Positions 24,601-32,986 of a stretch of DNA of 64,000 bases are shown here, one piece after another. The position numbers and the translations under genes were made by a program. Position 1 is the stretch's first letter. Each line of letters opens with the position of its first letter. The notes below the pieces were generated by a model. The model saw only the letters and a program-made list of their open reading frames with translations, was not told where the DNA came from and made no database searches. This DNA is from QWPN01 sp044238145. GTDB lineage: Bacteria > Planctomycetota > Planctomycetia > Pirellulales > UBA1268. Location: the NCBI GenBank assembly GCA_044238145.1, contig JBIIDT010000008.1:1-64000 (forward strand), written 5' to 3'.

Positions 24601-26296
24601 GCTGCAGATCAAGATGGCCCAGGGGGCGAAGCCCGGCGAAGGCGGGCAGCTGCCCGGCCACAAGGTGGACCGCGAGATCGCCCGCATCCGCCACAGCACG
24701 CCGGGCGTGGGGCTCATCTCCCCGCCGCCGCACCACGACATCTACTCGATCGAGGACCTCGCCCAGCTGATCCACGACCTGAAGAACGCCAACCACCACG
24801 CCCGGATCAGCGTCAAGCTCGTGGCGGAGGTGGGCGTGGGCACGGTGGCGGCGGGCGTGTCGAAGGGCAAGGCCGACGTGGTCCTGATCTCGGGCCACGA
24901 CGGCGGCACGGGCGCGAGTCCGCAGACCTCGATCATGCACGCCGGCCTGCCCTGGGAGCTCGGCCTGGCCGAGGCCCACCAGGTGCTCGTCATGAACGAC
25001 CTCCGCGGCCGGATCGTCGTCCAGACCGACGGCATGATCCGCACCGCCAAGGACGTGGCGATCGCGACGCTGCTCGGGGCCGAGGAGTACGGCATCGCCA
25101 CGGCCTCGCTCGTGGTGATGGGCTGCATCATGATGCGGAAGTGCCACCTCAACACCTGTCCGGTGGGCATCGCCACCCAGGATCCGGAGCTGCGGAAGAA
25201 GTTCACCGGCCAGCCGGAGCACGTCGTCAACTTCTTCTTCATGCTCGCCGAGGAACTTCGCGAGCTGATGGCGAAGCTCGGCTTCCGCACGATCGCCGAG
25301 ATGGTCGGCCGCGTGGATCGGCTCGACGCCCGCGCGGCGATCGCCCACTGGAAGGCCAAGGGGCTCGACTTCTCGACGATCCTCCATAAGCCAGAGGTTC
25401 CGGCCCGTGTGAAGACCCACTGCGAGGACGTCCAGGACCATGGCATCGAGCGGTCGCTCGACATGACCACGCTCCTCGACCGCTGCCGGCCGGCCCTGGA
25501 GCGGGGCGAGCCGGTGCGGCTCGAGCTGCCGATCCGCAACATCAACCGCACCGTGGGCACCGTCCTGTCGAGCGAGGTGACCCGGCGGCACGGGGCCAAG
25601 GGCCTGCCCGACGGCACGATCCGCATCCACTTCCGCGGCTCGGCCGGCCAGAGCCTGATGGCCTTCGGCGTGCCGGGCGTGGAGGTGACGGTCGAGGGCG
25701 ACGTCAACGACTACTGCGGCAAGGGCCTGTCGGGCGGCCGCGTGATCGTGAAGCCCGACCGCACGGCGCCGTTCAAGGCGGAGGACAACGTGATCGCCGG
25801 CAACGTCGTGGCCTACGGGGCCACCAGCGGCGAGATCTTCATCCGCGGCATCTGCGGCGAGCGGTTCCTGGTGCGGAACTCGGGCGTCGAGGCGGTGGTC
25901 GAGGGCACCGGCGACCACGGCTGCGAGTACATGACCGGCGGCCGGGCGGTGGTGCTCGGCGAGACGGGACGCAACTTCGCCGCCGGCATGAGCGGCGGCA
26001 TCGCCTACGTGTGGGACGCGGGCGGCGGCTTCCGGCAGAAGGTGAACACGGAGATGGTGGCGATCGAGGAGCTCGACGATTCGGACCTCGACTACGTCAA
26101 GGGCCGGATCGAGCGGCACGTGGCCCACACGGGGAGCACCCGCGGCCAGGCGATCCTCGCCGCGTGGCCGAGCGAGCAGAAGCGGTTCGTGAAGGTCATG
26201 CCCACCGACTACAAGCGGGCCCTCGACGAGTTGCGGAAGCTCGCGGCCCAGGATCAGCAGGCAGCCAAGCAGGCGGAGGTGAAGGTCAATGGGTGA
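21626..26296 (+). CDS. gltB: Glutamate synthase large subunit
   Basis: A 1556-residue GOGAT alpha chain. The first 22 residues are a short propeptide; Cys23 in NEHDACGVGFVVN would be the N-terminal nucleophile of the glutaminase domain (~23-430). The central domain (~480-780), the FMN/2-oxoglutarate domain (~830-1220; AGVSKGKADVVLISGHDGGTGASPQ) and the GXGXG beta-helix (~1290-1480; MTGGRAVVLGETGRNFAAGMSGG) follow. Cysteines of the 3Fe-4S cluster appear in CHLNTCPVG near residue 1167. It transfers the amide of glutamine to 2-oxoglutarate. The start is ATG 21626. Its stop overlaps gltD by 8 bp. Confidence 0.97.
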   Translation: MTRLPSLPPRQGLYDPANEHDACGVGFVVNMHGVRSHDIVRKGLEVLENLTHRGACGCDPLTGDGAGILIQTPHEFFTAAAPKAGIRLPPAGDWAVGNVFLPPSEGDRETAEQFFEQVVREEGLEFLGWRTVPTDNRSIGGTAREVEPVVRQAFVGRGKQVARDHFEWKLFVARKRFGIELGRFGLIEQAFCYVCSLSSKTMIYKGLLLADQVSKYYPDLSDPAMKSALALVHQRYSTNTFPTWDLAHPFRYLAHNGEINTVRGNINWMHARESMLAHPVLGPDLEKIKPVIREGGSDSATLDNVLELLVLAGRPLEEAVSMLVPEPWSGHESMADDLKAYYEFQACLMEPWDGPAALAFTDGVRIGATLDRNGLRPGRWWQMKDGLVVMASEAGVLQLPAGEVVRKGRLRPGRMFLVDTKEGRIVEDDEIKRRLATAQPWREWVASNQVRLDALPEADAAAELVKNRAVEPSELPPSGKADAHPHALDPWRAAGVAGEASSLVELQRAFGFTLEDLKVILAPMATDGAEPIGSMGNDTPLAVLSDRPQLLANYFKQLFAQVTNPPLDAIREEIITSMITTIGCEGNLLDTTPGQARLLRLETPVITNAECARIKSLDRPGLKAATISLLFPAAEGAAGMRRRLAAIRAEAAAAIRGGATILVLSDRGVCRDQAAVPALLATGGVHHHLVREGTRTRCGIVVETGEAREVQHFALLTGYGAGAVNPYLAFATIDQMQAERIIAGDYPREKLHKNFVKAATKGLLKVMSKMGISTQQSYRGAQIFEAVGLDQALVDEFFARTPSRIGGIGLEGVADESLRRHEHAWPRTNVPQTLELDVGGRYAWRRKGEAHVLAPDVVASLQRATQINSRAEFQKYQKLIDEQQTKLLTLRGLLDFKWADAAIPLGEVEPAKEIVKRFATGAMSYGSISKEAHETLAVAMNRLGGWSNTGEGGEDPVRYEPDPSGDSKNSKIKQVASGRFGVTSLYLVNAKELQIKMAQGAKPGEGGQLPGHKVDREIARIRHSTPGVGLISPPPHHDIYSIEDLAQLIHDLKNANHHARISVKLVAEVGVGTVAAGVSKGKADVVLISGHDGGTGASPQTSIMHAGLPWELGLAEAHQVLVMNDLRGRIVVQTDGMIRTAKDVAIATLLGAEEYGIATASLVVMGCIMMRKCHLNTCPVGIATQDPELRKKFTGQPEHVVNFFFMLAEELRELMAKLGFRTIAEMVGRVDRLDARAAIAHWKAKGLDFSTILHKPEVPARVKTHCEDVQDHGIERSLDMTTLLDRCRPALERGEPVRLELPIRNINRTVGTVLSSEVTRRHGAKGLPDGTIRIHFRGSAGQSLMAFGVPGVEVTVEGDVNDYCGKGLSGGRVIVKPDRTAPFKAEDNVIAGNVVAYGATSGEIFIRGICGERFLVRNSGVEAVVEGTGDHGCEYMTGGRAVVLGETGRNFAAGMSGGIAYVWDAGGGFRQKVNTEMVAIEELDDSDLDYVKGRIERHVAHTGSTRGQAILAAWPSEQKRFVKVMPTDYKRALDELRKLAAQDQQAAKQAEVKVNG

Positions 26297-27785
26297 TCCA
26301 CGCGGATTCATGAAGCATGAGCGGAAGGTGTCGGGCTACGCCCCGGTGCCGGAGCGGCTCACGCACTACAAGGAGTTCCTCACGATCCTCTCCCCCGAGG
26401 AGGTGCAGACGCAGGGGGCCCGCTGCATGGACTGCGGAGTGCCCTTCTGCCACACCGGCTGCCCGCTGGGGAACATCATCCCCGACTTCAACGACCTCGT
26501 GTTCCGCCGCCAGTGGCACGAGGCGAGCCAGCGGCTCCATGCCACCAACAACTTCCCCGAGTTCACCGGCCGCGTCTGCCCGGCGCCCTGCGAGGCCGCC
26601 TGCGTGCTCGGCATCAACGAGGATCCCGTCGCCATCAAGCAGATCGAGATGACGATCGCCGACCGGGCCTGGGACGAGGGCTGGGTGGTGCCCGAGGCCC
26701 CGAACGTCCGCTCGGGCAAGCGGGTGGCCGTGGTGGGCAGCGGGCCCGCGGGCCTGGCCTGCGCCCAGCAGCTCAACCGCGCCGGTCACCACGTCACGCT
26801 CTTCGAGCGGGCCGACCGGCCCGGCGGGCTCTTGATGTACGGCATTCCCGACTTCAAGCTCGAGAAGTGGCGGATCTGGCGGCGGATCGAGCAGATGCGC
26901 GAGGAGGGCGTGGAGTTTCGTTGCGGCGTCAACGTGGGGTCTGACATCCGCACGCAGTCGCTGGCCGAGGAGTACGACGCCGTGGTCCTGACCGGCGGCG
27001 CCACGCTCGGCCGCGACCTGCCGATCCCGGGCCGCGAGTTGGCGGGCGTGCACTACGCGATGGAGTTCCTGCCGCAGCAGAACAAGAAGAATGCCGGCGA
27101 CGAGGTGCCCGGGCAGATCCATGCCGCGGGCAAGGACGTGATCGTGATCGGCGGCGGCGACACCGGCAGCGACTGTACCGGCACGAGCAACCGCCACGGC
27201 TGCAAGAGCCTGACGCAATTCGAGCTGCTGCCGCAGCCGCCGGACCTGGGCAAGTATCCGCGGCGGTCGGAGCGGCCGGCGGGCAGCCCGTGGCCGCTGT
27301 GGACGCAGATGCTGCGGACGAGCTCGTCGCACGAGGAGGGCTGCCGCCGCGAGTTCGGCATCCTCACGAAGGAGTTCCTCGGCGACGACCAAGGCCGGCT
27401 CCGAGGCCTGAAGACCGTCCGCATCGAGTGGTACACCGACGCCGCGTCGGGGCAGCAGAAGTTCAAGGAGCTCCCGGGTACCGAGCAGGAATGGCCGTGC
27501 CAGCTCGCACTTCTGGCCATGGGCTTCGTGGGACCGGAGAAGCACGGCCCGATCGCCGACCTCGGCCTGGAACTCGACTCGCGGGGCAACGTGAAGGCGG
27601 GAGCCGACTACATGACGAGCCGGGAGGGCGTGTTCGCCGCGGGCGACATGCGCCGCGGCCAGTCGCTCGTCGTGTGGGCGATCCACGAGGGCCGGGAGTG
27701 TGCCCGGTCGGTCGACCTGTGGCTGATGGGGCAGACGAACCTGCCGAGCACCGCCGCGGGTGAGTTCGCCGTCCACGCCGCGTGA
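26289..27785 (+). CDS. gltD: Glutamate synthase small subunit
   Basis: A 498-residue GOGAT beta chain. The N-terminal iron-sulphur region has CMDCGVPFC, CPLGNIIPDFNDLV and CPAPCEAACV with the cysteines for two 4Fe-4S clusters. The FAD motif is GSGPAGLACAQQLNRAGHHV near 145, and the NADPH site IGGGDTGSDC is near 285. It passes electrons from NAD(P)H to the large subunit. It overlaps gltB by 8 bp and is translationally coupled with it. A 132-nt palindrome lies 31 bp after its stop. Confidence 0.97.
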   Translation: MGDPRGFMKHERKVSGYAPVPERLTHYKEFLTILSPEEVQTQGARCMDCGVPFCHTGCPLGNIIPDFNDLVFRRQWHEASQRLHATNNFPEFTGRVCPAPCEAACVLGINEDPVAIKQIEMTIADRAWDEGWVVPEAPNVRSGKRVAVVGSGPAGLACAQQLNRAGHHVTLFERADRPGGLLMYGIPDFKLEKWRIWRRIEQMREEGVEFRCGVNVGSDIRTQSLAEEYDAVVLTGGATLGRDLPIPGRELAGVHYAMEFLPQQNKKNAGDEVPGQIHAAGKDVIVIGGGDTGSDCTGTSNRHGCKSLTQFELLPQPPDLGKYPRRSERPAGSPWPLWTQMLRTSSSHEEGCRREFGILTKEFLGDDQGRLRGLKTVRIEWYTDAASGQQKFKELPGTEQEWPCQLALLAMGFVGPEKHGPIADLGLELDSRGNVKAGADYMTSREGVFAAGDMRRGQSLVVWAIHEGRECARSVDLWLMGQTNLPSTAAGEFAVHAA

Positions 27786-27816
27786 GCGGTCGGCGCTTGC
27801 ATGCGTGCCGTGGGTC

Positions 27817-27948
27817 GGGGGTGCCCATCCCACGGCTCCGGACGTTCGCTGCGGCCCTCCGGGCCTTCGCTTACTGCATGTCCGCGGCGCTCCGGCATCC
27901 ATGCCTCCGCTTGCTCCCATAGCCCGGAGCCATGGGAGCGGCACCCCC
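27817..27948. repeat. 132-nt palindromic element, copy A
   Basis: The outer arms GGGGGTGCC (27817-27825) and GGCACCCCC (27940-27948), with GGCTCCGG/CCGGAGCC further in, enclose a 90-nt core (27838-27927) that matches the core of the copy at 62884 at about 77 of 90 positions. The core holds small hairpins (GGCCC...GGGCC, GGCATCCATGCC). The outer arms differ between the two copies but pair within each. It lies between the stops of gltD (+) and the minus-strand peptidase gene. Confidence 0.75.
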
Positions 27949-27992
27949 TCCCGAACGCTACGCGACGAAGGACAGGGAGTTTTGGACCGTGT

Positions 27993-29318
27993 TCACGGCG
28001 GCACCACGTCCACCGTGTAGCTGCCGCTGGTGTCGGCGAGGTCGCCGGGGGCCTCGTTGACCTTGAGGTACAGCGGGCCGGCGGCCGCGGCGGTGATCTC
28101 CGCGGCGGCGCCCGACCCGAGGACGACAAAGCCGGCCGTGCCATCCTCCCGCTCGACCCACTGGGCGGCGAGCAGGCGGCCGACCGGATGGCCGCGGTAC
28201 CAGCGGAGCGAGATCCCGTCGGCCTCGCTCTCGATCGGCGTCGCGGCGGCGCCCGCTTGGGCCGGCACCTCGCCGAGCCGCACGCGGCCGTGGGCCGTGA
28301 TCCGACACCGTCCGCCCGCCGCCAGCGCCATGCCCGTGTTCTGCCAGCCGCGGCCGGCGGCCACCGTGCCCCGCGTCGGCACGACGAGCGGCCGGCCCGG
28401 CGACCAGTCGATCCTCATCCGCGCGAAGTCCCAGCCGTAGTCGATCTCCGTCGTGAACGCGGCGAATTCGCGGGCGGCGACCGCCGCGTTCCAGCCCGGC
28501 TGGGCCGCGAGCCGGGCGTTGAAGTCCTCGTCGAGCAGGCCACGCTCGGCGGCGGTGAATGATGGGGCGAGGGCCGGATGCCGCGCGAGCAGGGCGACCG
28601 CCGCCCAGTTCGAGGCATAGGTGGAGATGTCGCGATGGTCGCCGGTGGGGACGGCCATCACGGCGGACAGCGTCGGCGGCCGCCTGTCGGCCGCGAGCCG
28701 GCGGAGCGTCTCGATGCGGCCCAGTTGCTCGACGTCGGACTTCCGCACGGGAAGCGGGGTGGGCACAAACCTCTCGACGCCCCGCGCATCGCGTTCCAGC
28801 CGATGGGTCGCGAGGAACTCCGCGATGCCCTCGGTGTACCACTCCGGGGTGTCGAGGCCGCGAACCGTGAGCGTGAAGGCGTGCACCCCCTCGTGAAGGA
28901 GCAGGTGCCGCCGGTAGGCCGGGTTCGACTGGTCCATAAGCCAGAATCGGTTCCGGTCGCAGAAGCCATGCGGGAACTCGGGGATGGTCGCGGGGAGGAG
29001 CCCGGCCGCGCGGAACCGCTCGCGGTCGACGACGAGACAGCCGAACGCCCGCCAGTCGCGGATCGTGGCGGGGTCGATGCCGTAGTGGCCGCACCAGACG
29101 ACGACGGCCTCGTCGAAGATCCGCGGCAGGTCGTCCACTCCGTCGTCGGCCCGCGGCGGCCGGTCGGTGGCAAGCACCAGGTGCTGCGACTCGATCACCC
29201 GCAGGCCCGCCCGTCGGGCCGAGGCGGCCAGCGGCGGCACGCTGACGTCGGCCGCCACCGCCGGTGCGGCGGCCAGCATCACCAGCCAGGCGGCGAACGT
29301 TCTCGTGACCGCGCGCAT
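27993..29318 (-). CDS. Secreted gluzincin-type metallopeptidase-like protein (DUF1570-like)
   Basis: A 441-residue exported protein with a signal peptide (RTFAAWLVMLAAAPAVAA). HLLLHEGVHAF near residue 141 and TPEWYTEGIAEFLATH near 162 give the HExxH...E layout of the DUF1570-type family. The last ~130 residues form a separate beta-rich domain ending GPLYLKVNEAP, like PPC or galactose-binding tails. The start is at 29318 (MRAVTRTF), with GGGAAGG 9 nt upstream; an in-frame ATG at 29327 is too close to that site. It diverges from the nuclease-like gene at 29473. It is the third protein of this motif type in the window. Confidence 0.7.
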   Translation of the reverse strand: MRAVTRTFAAWLVMLAAAPAVAADVSVPPLAASARRAGLRVIESQHLVLATDRPPRADDGVDDLPRIFDEAVVVWCGHYGIDPATIRDWRAFGCLVVDRERFRAAGLLPATIPEFPHGFCDRNRFWLMDQSNPAYRRHLLLHEGVHAFTLTVRGLDTPEWYTEGIAEFLATHRLERDARGVERFVPTPLPVRKSDVEQLGRIETLRRLAADRRPPTLSAVMAVPTGDHRDISTYASNWAAVALLARHPALAPSFTAAERGLLDEDFNARLAAQPGWNAAVAAREFAAFTTEIDYGWDFARMRIDWSPGRPLVVPTRGTVAAGRGWQNTGMALAAGGRCRITAHGRVRLGEVPAQAGAAATPIESEADGISLRWYRGHPVGRLLAAQWVEREDGTAGFVVLGSGAAAEITAAAAGPLYLKVNEAPGDLADTSGSYTVDVVPP

Positions 29319-29472
29319 GTCCTTCATCCTTCCCAGTTCACCCAGGCGGCGCCGGCCCGGCAAGGCATGCCGGACCGGGTCCCCCCACGTCATCGGCAAT
29401 CCGCGAGATTCCGATGGCACCTGCGGCCGCGGGGATGCTACAAGCCCCGCCCGAGCCCGGAGGGCGGCAGAC

Positions 29473-30630
29473 GTGCGGCATCGACGCCGACAATCCGCGA
29501 TCGCACTGGCGGCCATCGCCTGGCCGACGCTCCTCTTCGCGCAGGCGACCGCGCCGGCCGATGCGGCGAAGGTCAGTGCCTGGGCCACGGGAGGCGCCAC
29601 GGCCAACGGCAAGCCGGCCGCCGCGGGCCTCTCCTATTGGCAGGCACCCGCGCTGCCCGCGGCCGTGGTCCAGGGCGGCACCATTCCGCCCGGCTGGCAG
29701 CCGCAGCCGATTCCCTACCAGGGCGTCGGCCCCGACGGGCGGGTGATCACGCAGTACTTCGCCCCGACGTACACCTTCACCTACCAGTCGGGTCCGCCGG
29801 TGCTCGCGGTGCCGCAGCCATCGGCGGTCAACCGCCGCCAGGTGCCGGTGTATCGCAGCCCGCAGGCGTACGGGGCCGCACCGTCGCCGTACGCGCCGGC
29901 CGTGCCCTACCCGGTGCCGCCGCCGGCCGCCGGCGTGCCGCCGTCCACCGTGACCCGCTACGCGGCGCCCCCCGCGCCGCCGCCGGCCCCGGCCGGCTGG
30001 GGGCCGTCCGCCATGCCGCCACCCGCACCGACCGTCGCCGCTCCGCCGCCCACCGCGGGCTGGGCCGCCGCCGTGCCCGTCGCCGCGGCCGCCACCGCCG
30101 CCGCGCCGCCTCCGACTGCGGCCCTCGCCCCCGTGCCCGCCCCCGCCGATGCGTCGCCCGTGATGCAGCCCGTCGTCGGCCCCTCGGCGCAAACCGCGGC
30201 CGGCATGCAGACCGTCGCCCGACCGAGCCTGTGGCGGGTCGTGGGTGTGCAGGACGGCGACACGGTGAGCTGTCTCGACGACCTCAACCAGCAGCGGAAG
30301 GTCGGCCTGGCCGACATCGACGCTCCAGAAATCGGCCAGGACTACGGCAAGCAGTCGCGGGAGGCGCTCGCGGGGATGGTCTTCGGCCGGACGGTCGAGG
30401 TGTCGAACGTGGCCCTCGACGCGTCGGGCACCCCCACGGCGCGGCTCTTCGCGGGCGGGGTCGACGTCAGCCGCCAGATGGTGGCCACGGGCAACGCGTG
30501 GCAGGATCCGGCTTCGCAGGATCGCTCGTTGGCGACGGAGCAGTCGCAGGCCCGTGCCGCGCAGCTCGGCCTGTGGGCCTCTCCCTCACCGACGCCGCCG
30601 TGGACCTACCGCGGCACGGCCGGTCAGTGA
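29473..30630 (+). CDS. Secreted protein with C-terminal SNase-like domain
   Basis: A 385-residue protein starting at the GTG at 29473 with GGAGG 11 nt upstream. The signal peptide (QSAIALAAIAWPTLLFAQA) is followed by ~60 residues and then a long Pro/Ala linker (residues ~120-240). The last ~125 residues are a staphylococcal-nuclease fold: VQDGDTVSCLDDL, GLADIDAPEIGQDYGKQS, GVDVSRQMVATGNAW. The Asp and Glu of the active site are present (DAPE). The arginine usual in DRYGR is not seen (DASGTPTARLF), so activity is uncertain. It may be a nuclease in the periplasm or a substrate-binding relic. Confidence 0.75.
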   Translation: MRHRRRQSAIALAAIAWPTLLFAQATAPADAAKVSAWATGGATANGKPAAAGLSYWQAPALPAAVVQGGTIPPGWQPQPIPYQGVGPDGRVITQYFAPTYTFTYQSGPPVLAVPQPSAVNRRQVPVYRSPQAYGAAPSPYAPAVPYPVPPPAAGVPPSTVTRYAAPPAPPPAPAGWGPSAMPPPAPTVAAPPPTAGWAAAVPVAAAATAAAPPPTAALAPVPAPADASPVMQPVVGPSAQTAAGMQTVARPSLWRVVGVQDGDTVSCLDDLNQQRKVGLADIDAPEIGQDYGKQSREALAGMVFGRTVEVSNVALDASGTPTARLFAGGVDVSRQMVATGNAWQDPASQDRSLATEQSQARAAQLGLWASPSPTPPWTYRGTAGQ

Positions 30631-30673
30631 GCCATCCGGACGAAAGCGGTGGTCTCCGACCACCGCCTGCCGC

Positions 30674-30952
30674 TCATCGCGGCGCGGGCGTCATCCGCGG
30701 CGGCACGTCCCACCGTTCGGCGTCGACGATGCGGGCCAACACCGCGGCCGCGTCGCAGCCCTGATCGAACGCCGCGTAGACGACGTTCCGGATTTCGGAA
30801 TCGGAGAGATCGGAGCACGTCTCCCGTCGGATCACGCTGAGCATCGCCGGCTCGTCGCCCACCCGGTAGGCGCCAGCGAGCCACATGGAAATCGCACCCA
30901 TGGCCGTGCAGCCGTGAATCGTCGTCGCCCGGTCCTGATCCGTGACCTGCAT
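30674..30952 (-). CDS. Small acidic helical protein, unknown function
   Basis: A 92-residue cytoplasmic protein with AGGAGG at good distance before the ATG at 30952. It contains a hydrophobic helix (AMGAISMWLAGAYRVG), then LSVIRRETCSDLSDSEIRNVVYAAFDQG and a final VLARIVDAERW. Such short proteins with conserved C and D are often small regulators; no family is recognised. It converges with the nuclease-like gene and diverges from the ABA4-like gene. Confidence 0.55.
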   Translation of the reverse strand: MQVTDQDRATTIHGCTAMGAISMWLAGAYRVGDEPAMLSVIRRETCSDLSDSEIRNVVYAAFDQGCDAAAVLARIVDAERWDVPPRMTPAPR

Positions 30953-31195
30953 GGCAGCCGCCTCCTGCGTGTGACTTGCCCCCCTGAAACCGAGTCAATC
31001 CTACCGGTGCGGTCAAGCGGCGGGTCCGCCTTCCGCCGCCTCGTGCGCCATCGCTGCACGCTGGCAGTCGCCCATCCCGCCGCGCCGCTTGCCCAGCCCG
31101 CCCGGCTTGCCCGGCGGCCGGACGACGGGCCGGGCGCGGGTCGGTTCGACCGTCCGCGGGCGCGACCGTAGGCTGCGGGCCGGGAGACCGTCGCC

Positions 31196-31684
31196 ATGAC
31201 CGCCGAACAGTTCTTTCAGGCCACCAACACGCTCGCGCTCGTGGCGTGGATAGCGCTTCTGCTCCTGCCGGGCCGCCGGCTCGTTTCGGGCGTGCTCTGC
31301 GCGGTGGTCGTGCCGGCGGTCCTCGCCGTGGGCTATGCGACCGTCGTCGCGTGGAGGCTCGCCGCCGGCGGGCCGCCGCCGGGCGATGTGATGACGCTGG
31401 CGGGCCTGCGGGACGTGTTTCGCGACGACTGGGTGTTCGCGGCGGCGTGGACGCACTACCTCGTGTTCGACATGGTCGTCGGCGCCTGGATCGCTCGTGA
31501 CGCGGTCCGGCTCGGTCTGCCCTGGCCGCTGCGGACGGTGGCGCTCGTGCTCACGTTCCTGGCCGGCCCGATCGGCTTCCTGGTGCACGTCATCGGCCGG
31601 GCGGTTCTGCGGCGCACCTTGGGCGTCGGGACGGAGCCCGCCGAGCCCGAACGCGGCGCGGGCCGCGTGGAGGTGCGCCGGTGA
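31196..31684 (+). CDS. ABA4-like membrane protein (DUF4281)
   Basis: A 162-residue protein with four hydrophobic segments (residues ~5-25, 30-55, ~80-105, ~112-135). The stretch WTHYLVFDMVVGAWIARD followed by LVLTFLAGPIGFLVHVIGR is the diagnostic part of the ABA4-like family. Plant members take part in neoxanthin formation; the bacterial role is not settled. Its stop shares a base with the next start (TGATG), so it is coupled to a zinc-ribbon membrane protein. Confidence 0.8.
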   Translation: MTAEQFFQATNTLALVAWIALLLLPGRRLVSGVLCAVVVPAVLAVGYATVVAWRLAAGGPPPGDVMTLAGLRDVFRDDWVFAAAWTHYLVFDMVVGAWIARDAVRLGLPWPLRTVALVLTFLAGPIGFLVHVIGRAVLRRTLGVGTEPAEPERGAGRVEVRR

Positions 31685-31965
31685 TGGCCTATCGCAACCA
31701 GAACCAGAACCAGAACGAAGACGAGGACGAGTGGGAAGAAGACGACAACAATGATGGCGACGCGTTCAACGACGAAGAAGACGAACCGACCGTCCCCTGC
31801 CCGTTCTGCCGACAAGAAATCCTCGAAGACGCGCCGTGGTGTCCCCACTGCGACCGCTACATCTCCGCCGAGGACCACGCCCGGGCCGGCAAGCCCTTGT
31901 GGGTGATCGTCGCGGCGGTGCTGTGCCTGGCCATCGCCGTGTGGTGGGTGGTCGCGGTGTTCTGA
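31684..31965 (+). CDS. Zinc-ribbon single-pass membrane protein
   Basis: A 93-residue protein: a very acidic, Asn/Gln-repeat head (NQNQNQN, then Glu/Asp runs), a zinc ribbon (CPFCRQEILEDAPWCPHC) near residues 38-55, and a C-terminal transmembrane helix (LWVIVAAVLCLAIAVWWVVAVF). The start is ATG 31684 or the GTG at 31681. It overlaps the ABA4-like gene by 1-4 bp. The soluble part would face the cytoplasm if the C-terminal helix is a tail anchor. Function unknown. Confidence 0.65.
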   Translation: MAYRNQNQNQNEDEDEWEEDDNNDGDAFNDEEDEPTVPCPFCRQEILEDAPWCPHCDRYISAEDHARAGKPLWVIVAAVLCLAIAVWWVVAVF

Positions 31966-31987
31966 CGAGGACTCCTGTCCGGGGAAG

Positions 31988-32317
31988 ATGGATCATTTCA
32001 TGCCCGCCCGCTGGCTCGTGTACGTGCTCCGCTGCCGCGACGGCTCGCTCTACACGGGGATCACCAACGATCTGCCGAAGCGGCTGGCGGCGCACCTCGC
32101 CGGCAGGGCCTCGCGGTACACCCGCAGCCGTCTGCCGGTGACGGTCGTCTACACGGAGCCGAAGGGATCAAAGTCCACGGCCCTGAAGCGCGAGGCCGCG
32201 ATCAAGAAGCTGCGCCGGTCGGAGAAGGACCGGCTCGTGACGGCAGCCATGCAGCGCCCGCCCCGGAGGCGGCGACCGACGTCCGCGGAGCGTCCGCCGT
32301 CCAGTCCGCGGGACTGA
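31988..32317 (+). CDS. GIY-YIG domain protein (UPF0213/YhbQ-like)
   Basis: A 109-residue protein. WLVYVLRCRDGSLYTGITNDLPKRL is the GIY-YIG core (the variant YVL...YTG), followed by H in KRLAAHLAG and the usual EAAIKKL helix. The C-terminal ~30 residues are basic and Pro/Arg-rich. UPF0213 proteins are single-domain relatives of homing-nuclease catalytic parts; some have weak nuclease activity. It is part of a run of plus-strand genes 22 bp after the zinc-ribbon gene. Confidence 0.85.
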   Translation: MDHFMPARWLVYVLRCRDGSLYTGITNDLPKRLAAHLAGRASRYTRSRLPVTVVYTEPKGSKSTALKREAAIKKLRRSEKDRLVTAAMQRPPRRRRPTSAERPPSSPRD

Positions 32318-32380
32318 GCCGCGAAAGTGGCCGGCGACGGCCGCCGTTCCTAGCCTTCGCCATCGCTGCGTCCGCAGCAG

Positions 32381-32896
32381 ATGGAGGAGGCTGTCGTGGT
32401 CGTGGTGCTGCTGACCGTCGTGCTGGGCATGGCCTGCTGGCCGCCGGTGTCGTGGGCCACGGACACCAGGACCGACGACCGTGCGATCTCCGTCGGCCGG
32501 TGGCGTGTGGTCGCCGTCGACATGAACGGCAGGGAGATCGACCCCGAAATGATCGCCCTGCTCGAGGTCGCCTACCGGGAAGACGGCTCGTGGGCGGTGC
32601 TCTTCAAGGGCCTTACACTTGCCGAGGGCACGAGCACCAACGACCAGGATGCCTCTCCCAAGACCTGCGACATGGAGACGGCGGCCGGCGAGCACTCCCG
32701 GCCGCAGAAGTACGTCGGCATCTACCGGATCGAGGACGATGTCCGTTGGCTGTGCTTCGTGGAAGCCGGGAAGCCCAGGCCCGACGAGTTCGTGGCACCC
32801 CGTGGAAGCGGGCGGATGCTCGTGAAGCTTCAGCGTCGGGGCTGCGGCGAACGACACGAGCCACGCGGGACGTTGCAGGGCGTCGCCCGGCCTTGA
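32381..32896 (+). CDS. Secreted TIGR03067-like protein
   Basis: A 171-residue protein with a hydrophobic N-terminus (VVVVLLTVVLGMACW) and the planctomycete-type TIGR03067 pattern: GRWRVVAVDMNGREID, a central beta region ending DASPKTCDME, then GIYRIEDDVRWLCFVEAGKPRPDEF. The function of this domain is not known. A GC hairpin (CGCCCGGCC, 32884-32892, pairing with 32899-32907) spans its stop codon and may help to end transcription. Confidence 0.75.
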   Translation: MEEAVVVVVLLTVVLGMACWPPVSWATDTRTDDRAISVGRWRVVAVDMNGREIDPEMIALLEVAYREDGSWAVLFKGLTLAEGTSTNDQDASPKTCDMETAAGEHSRPQKYVGIYRIEDDVRWLCFVEAGKPRPDEFVAPRGSGRMLVKLQRRGCGERHEPRGTLQGVARP

Positions 32897-32986
32897 CGGG
32901 CCGGGCGGGCGGACCCGCGCGCGTGCTGTTCAGCACCGTGGCCTAGGAAGCGGATCAGCCCGGCGCCGATGCTCCGGCCGTGCCTC

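Noticed and set aside
21443..26311. 1622-residue minus-strand open frame opposite gltB
   Set aside because: It mirrors the codon structure of gltB in a GC-rich genome; composition is Arg/Val/His-rich without domains.
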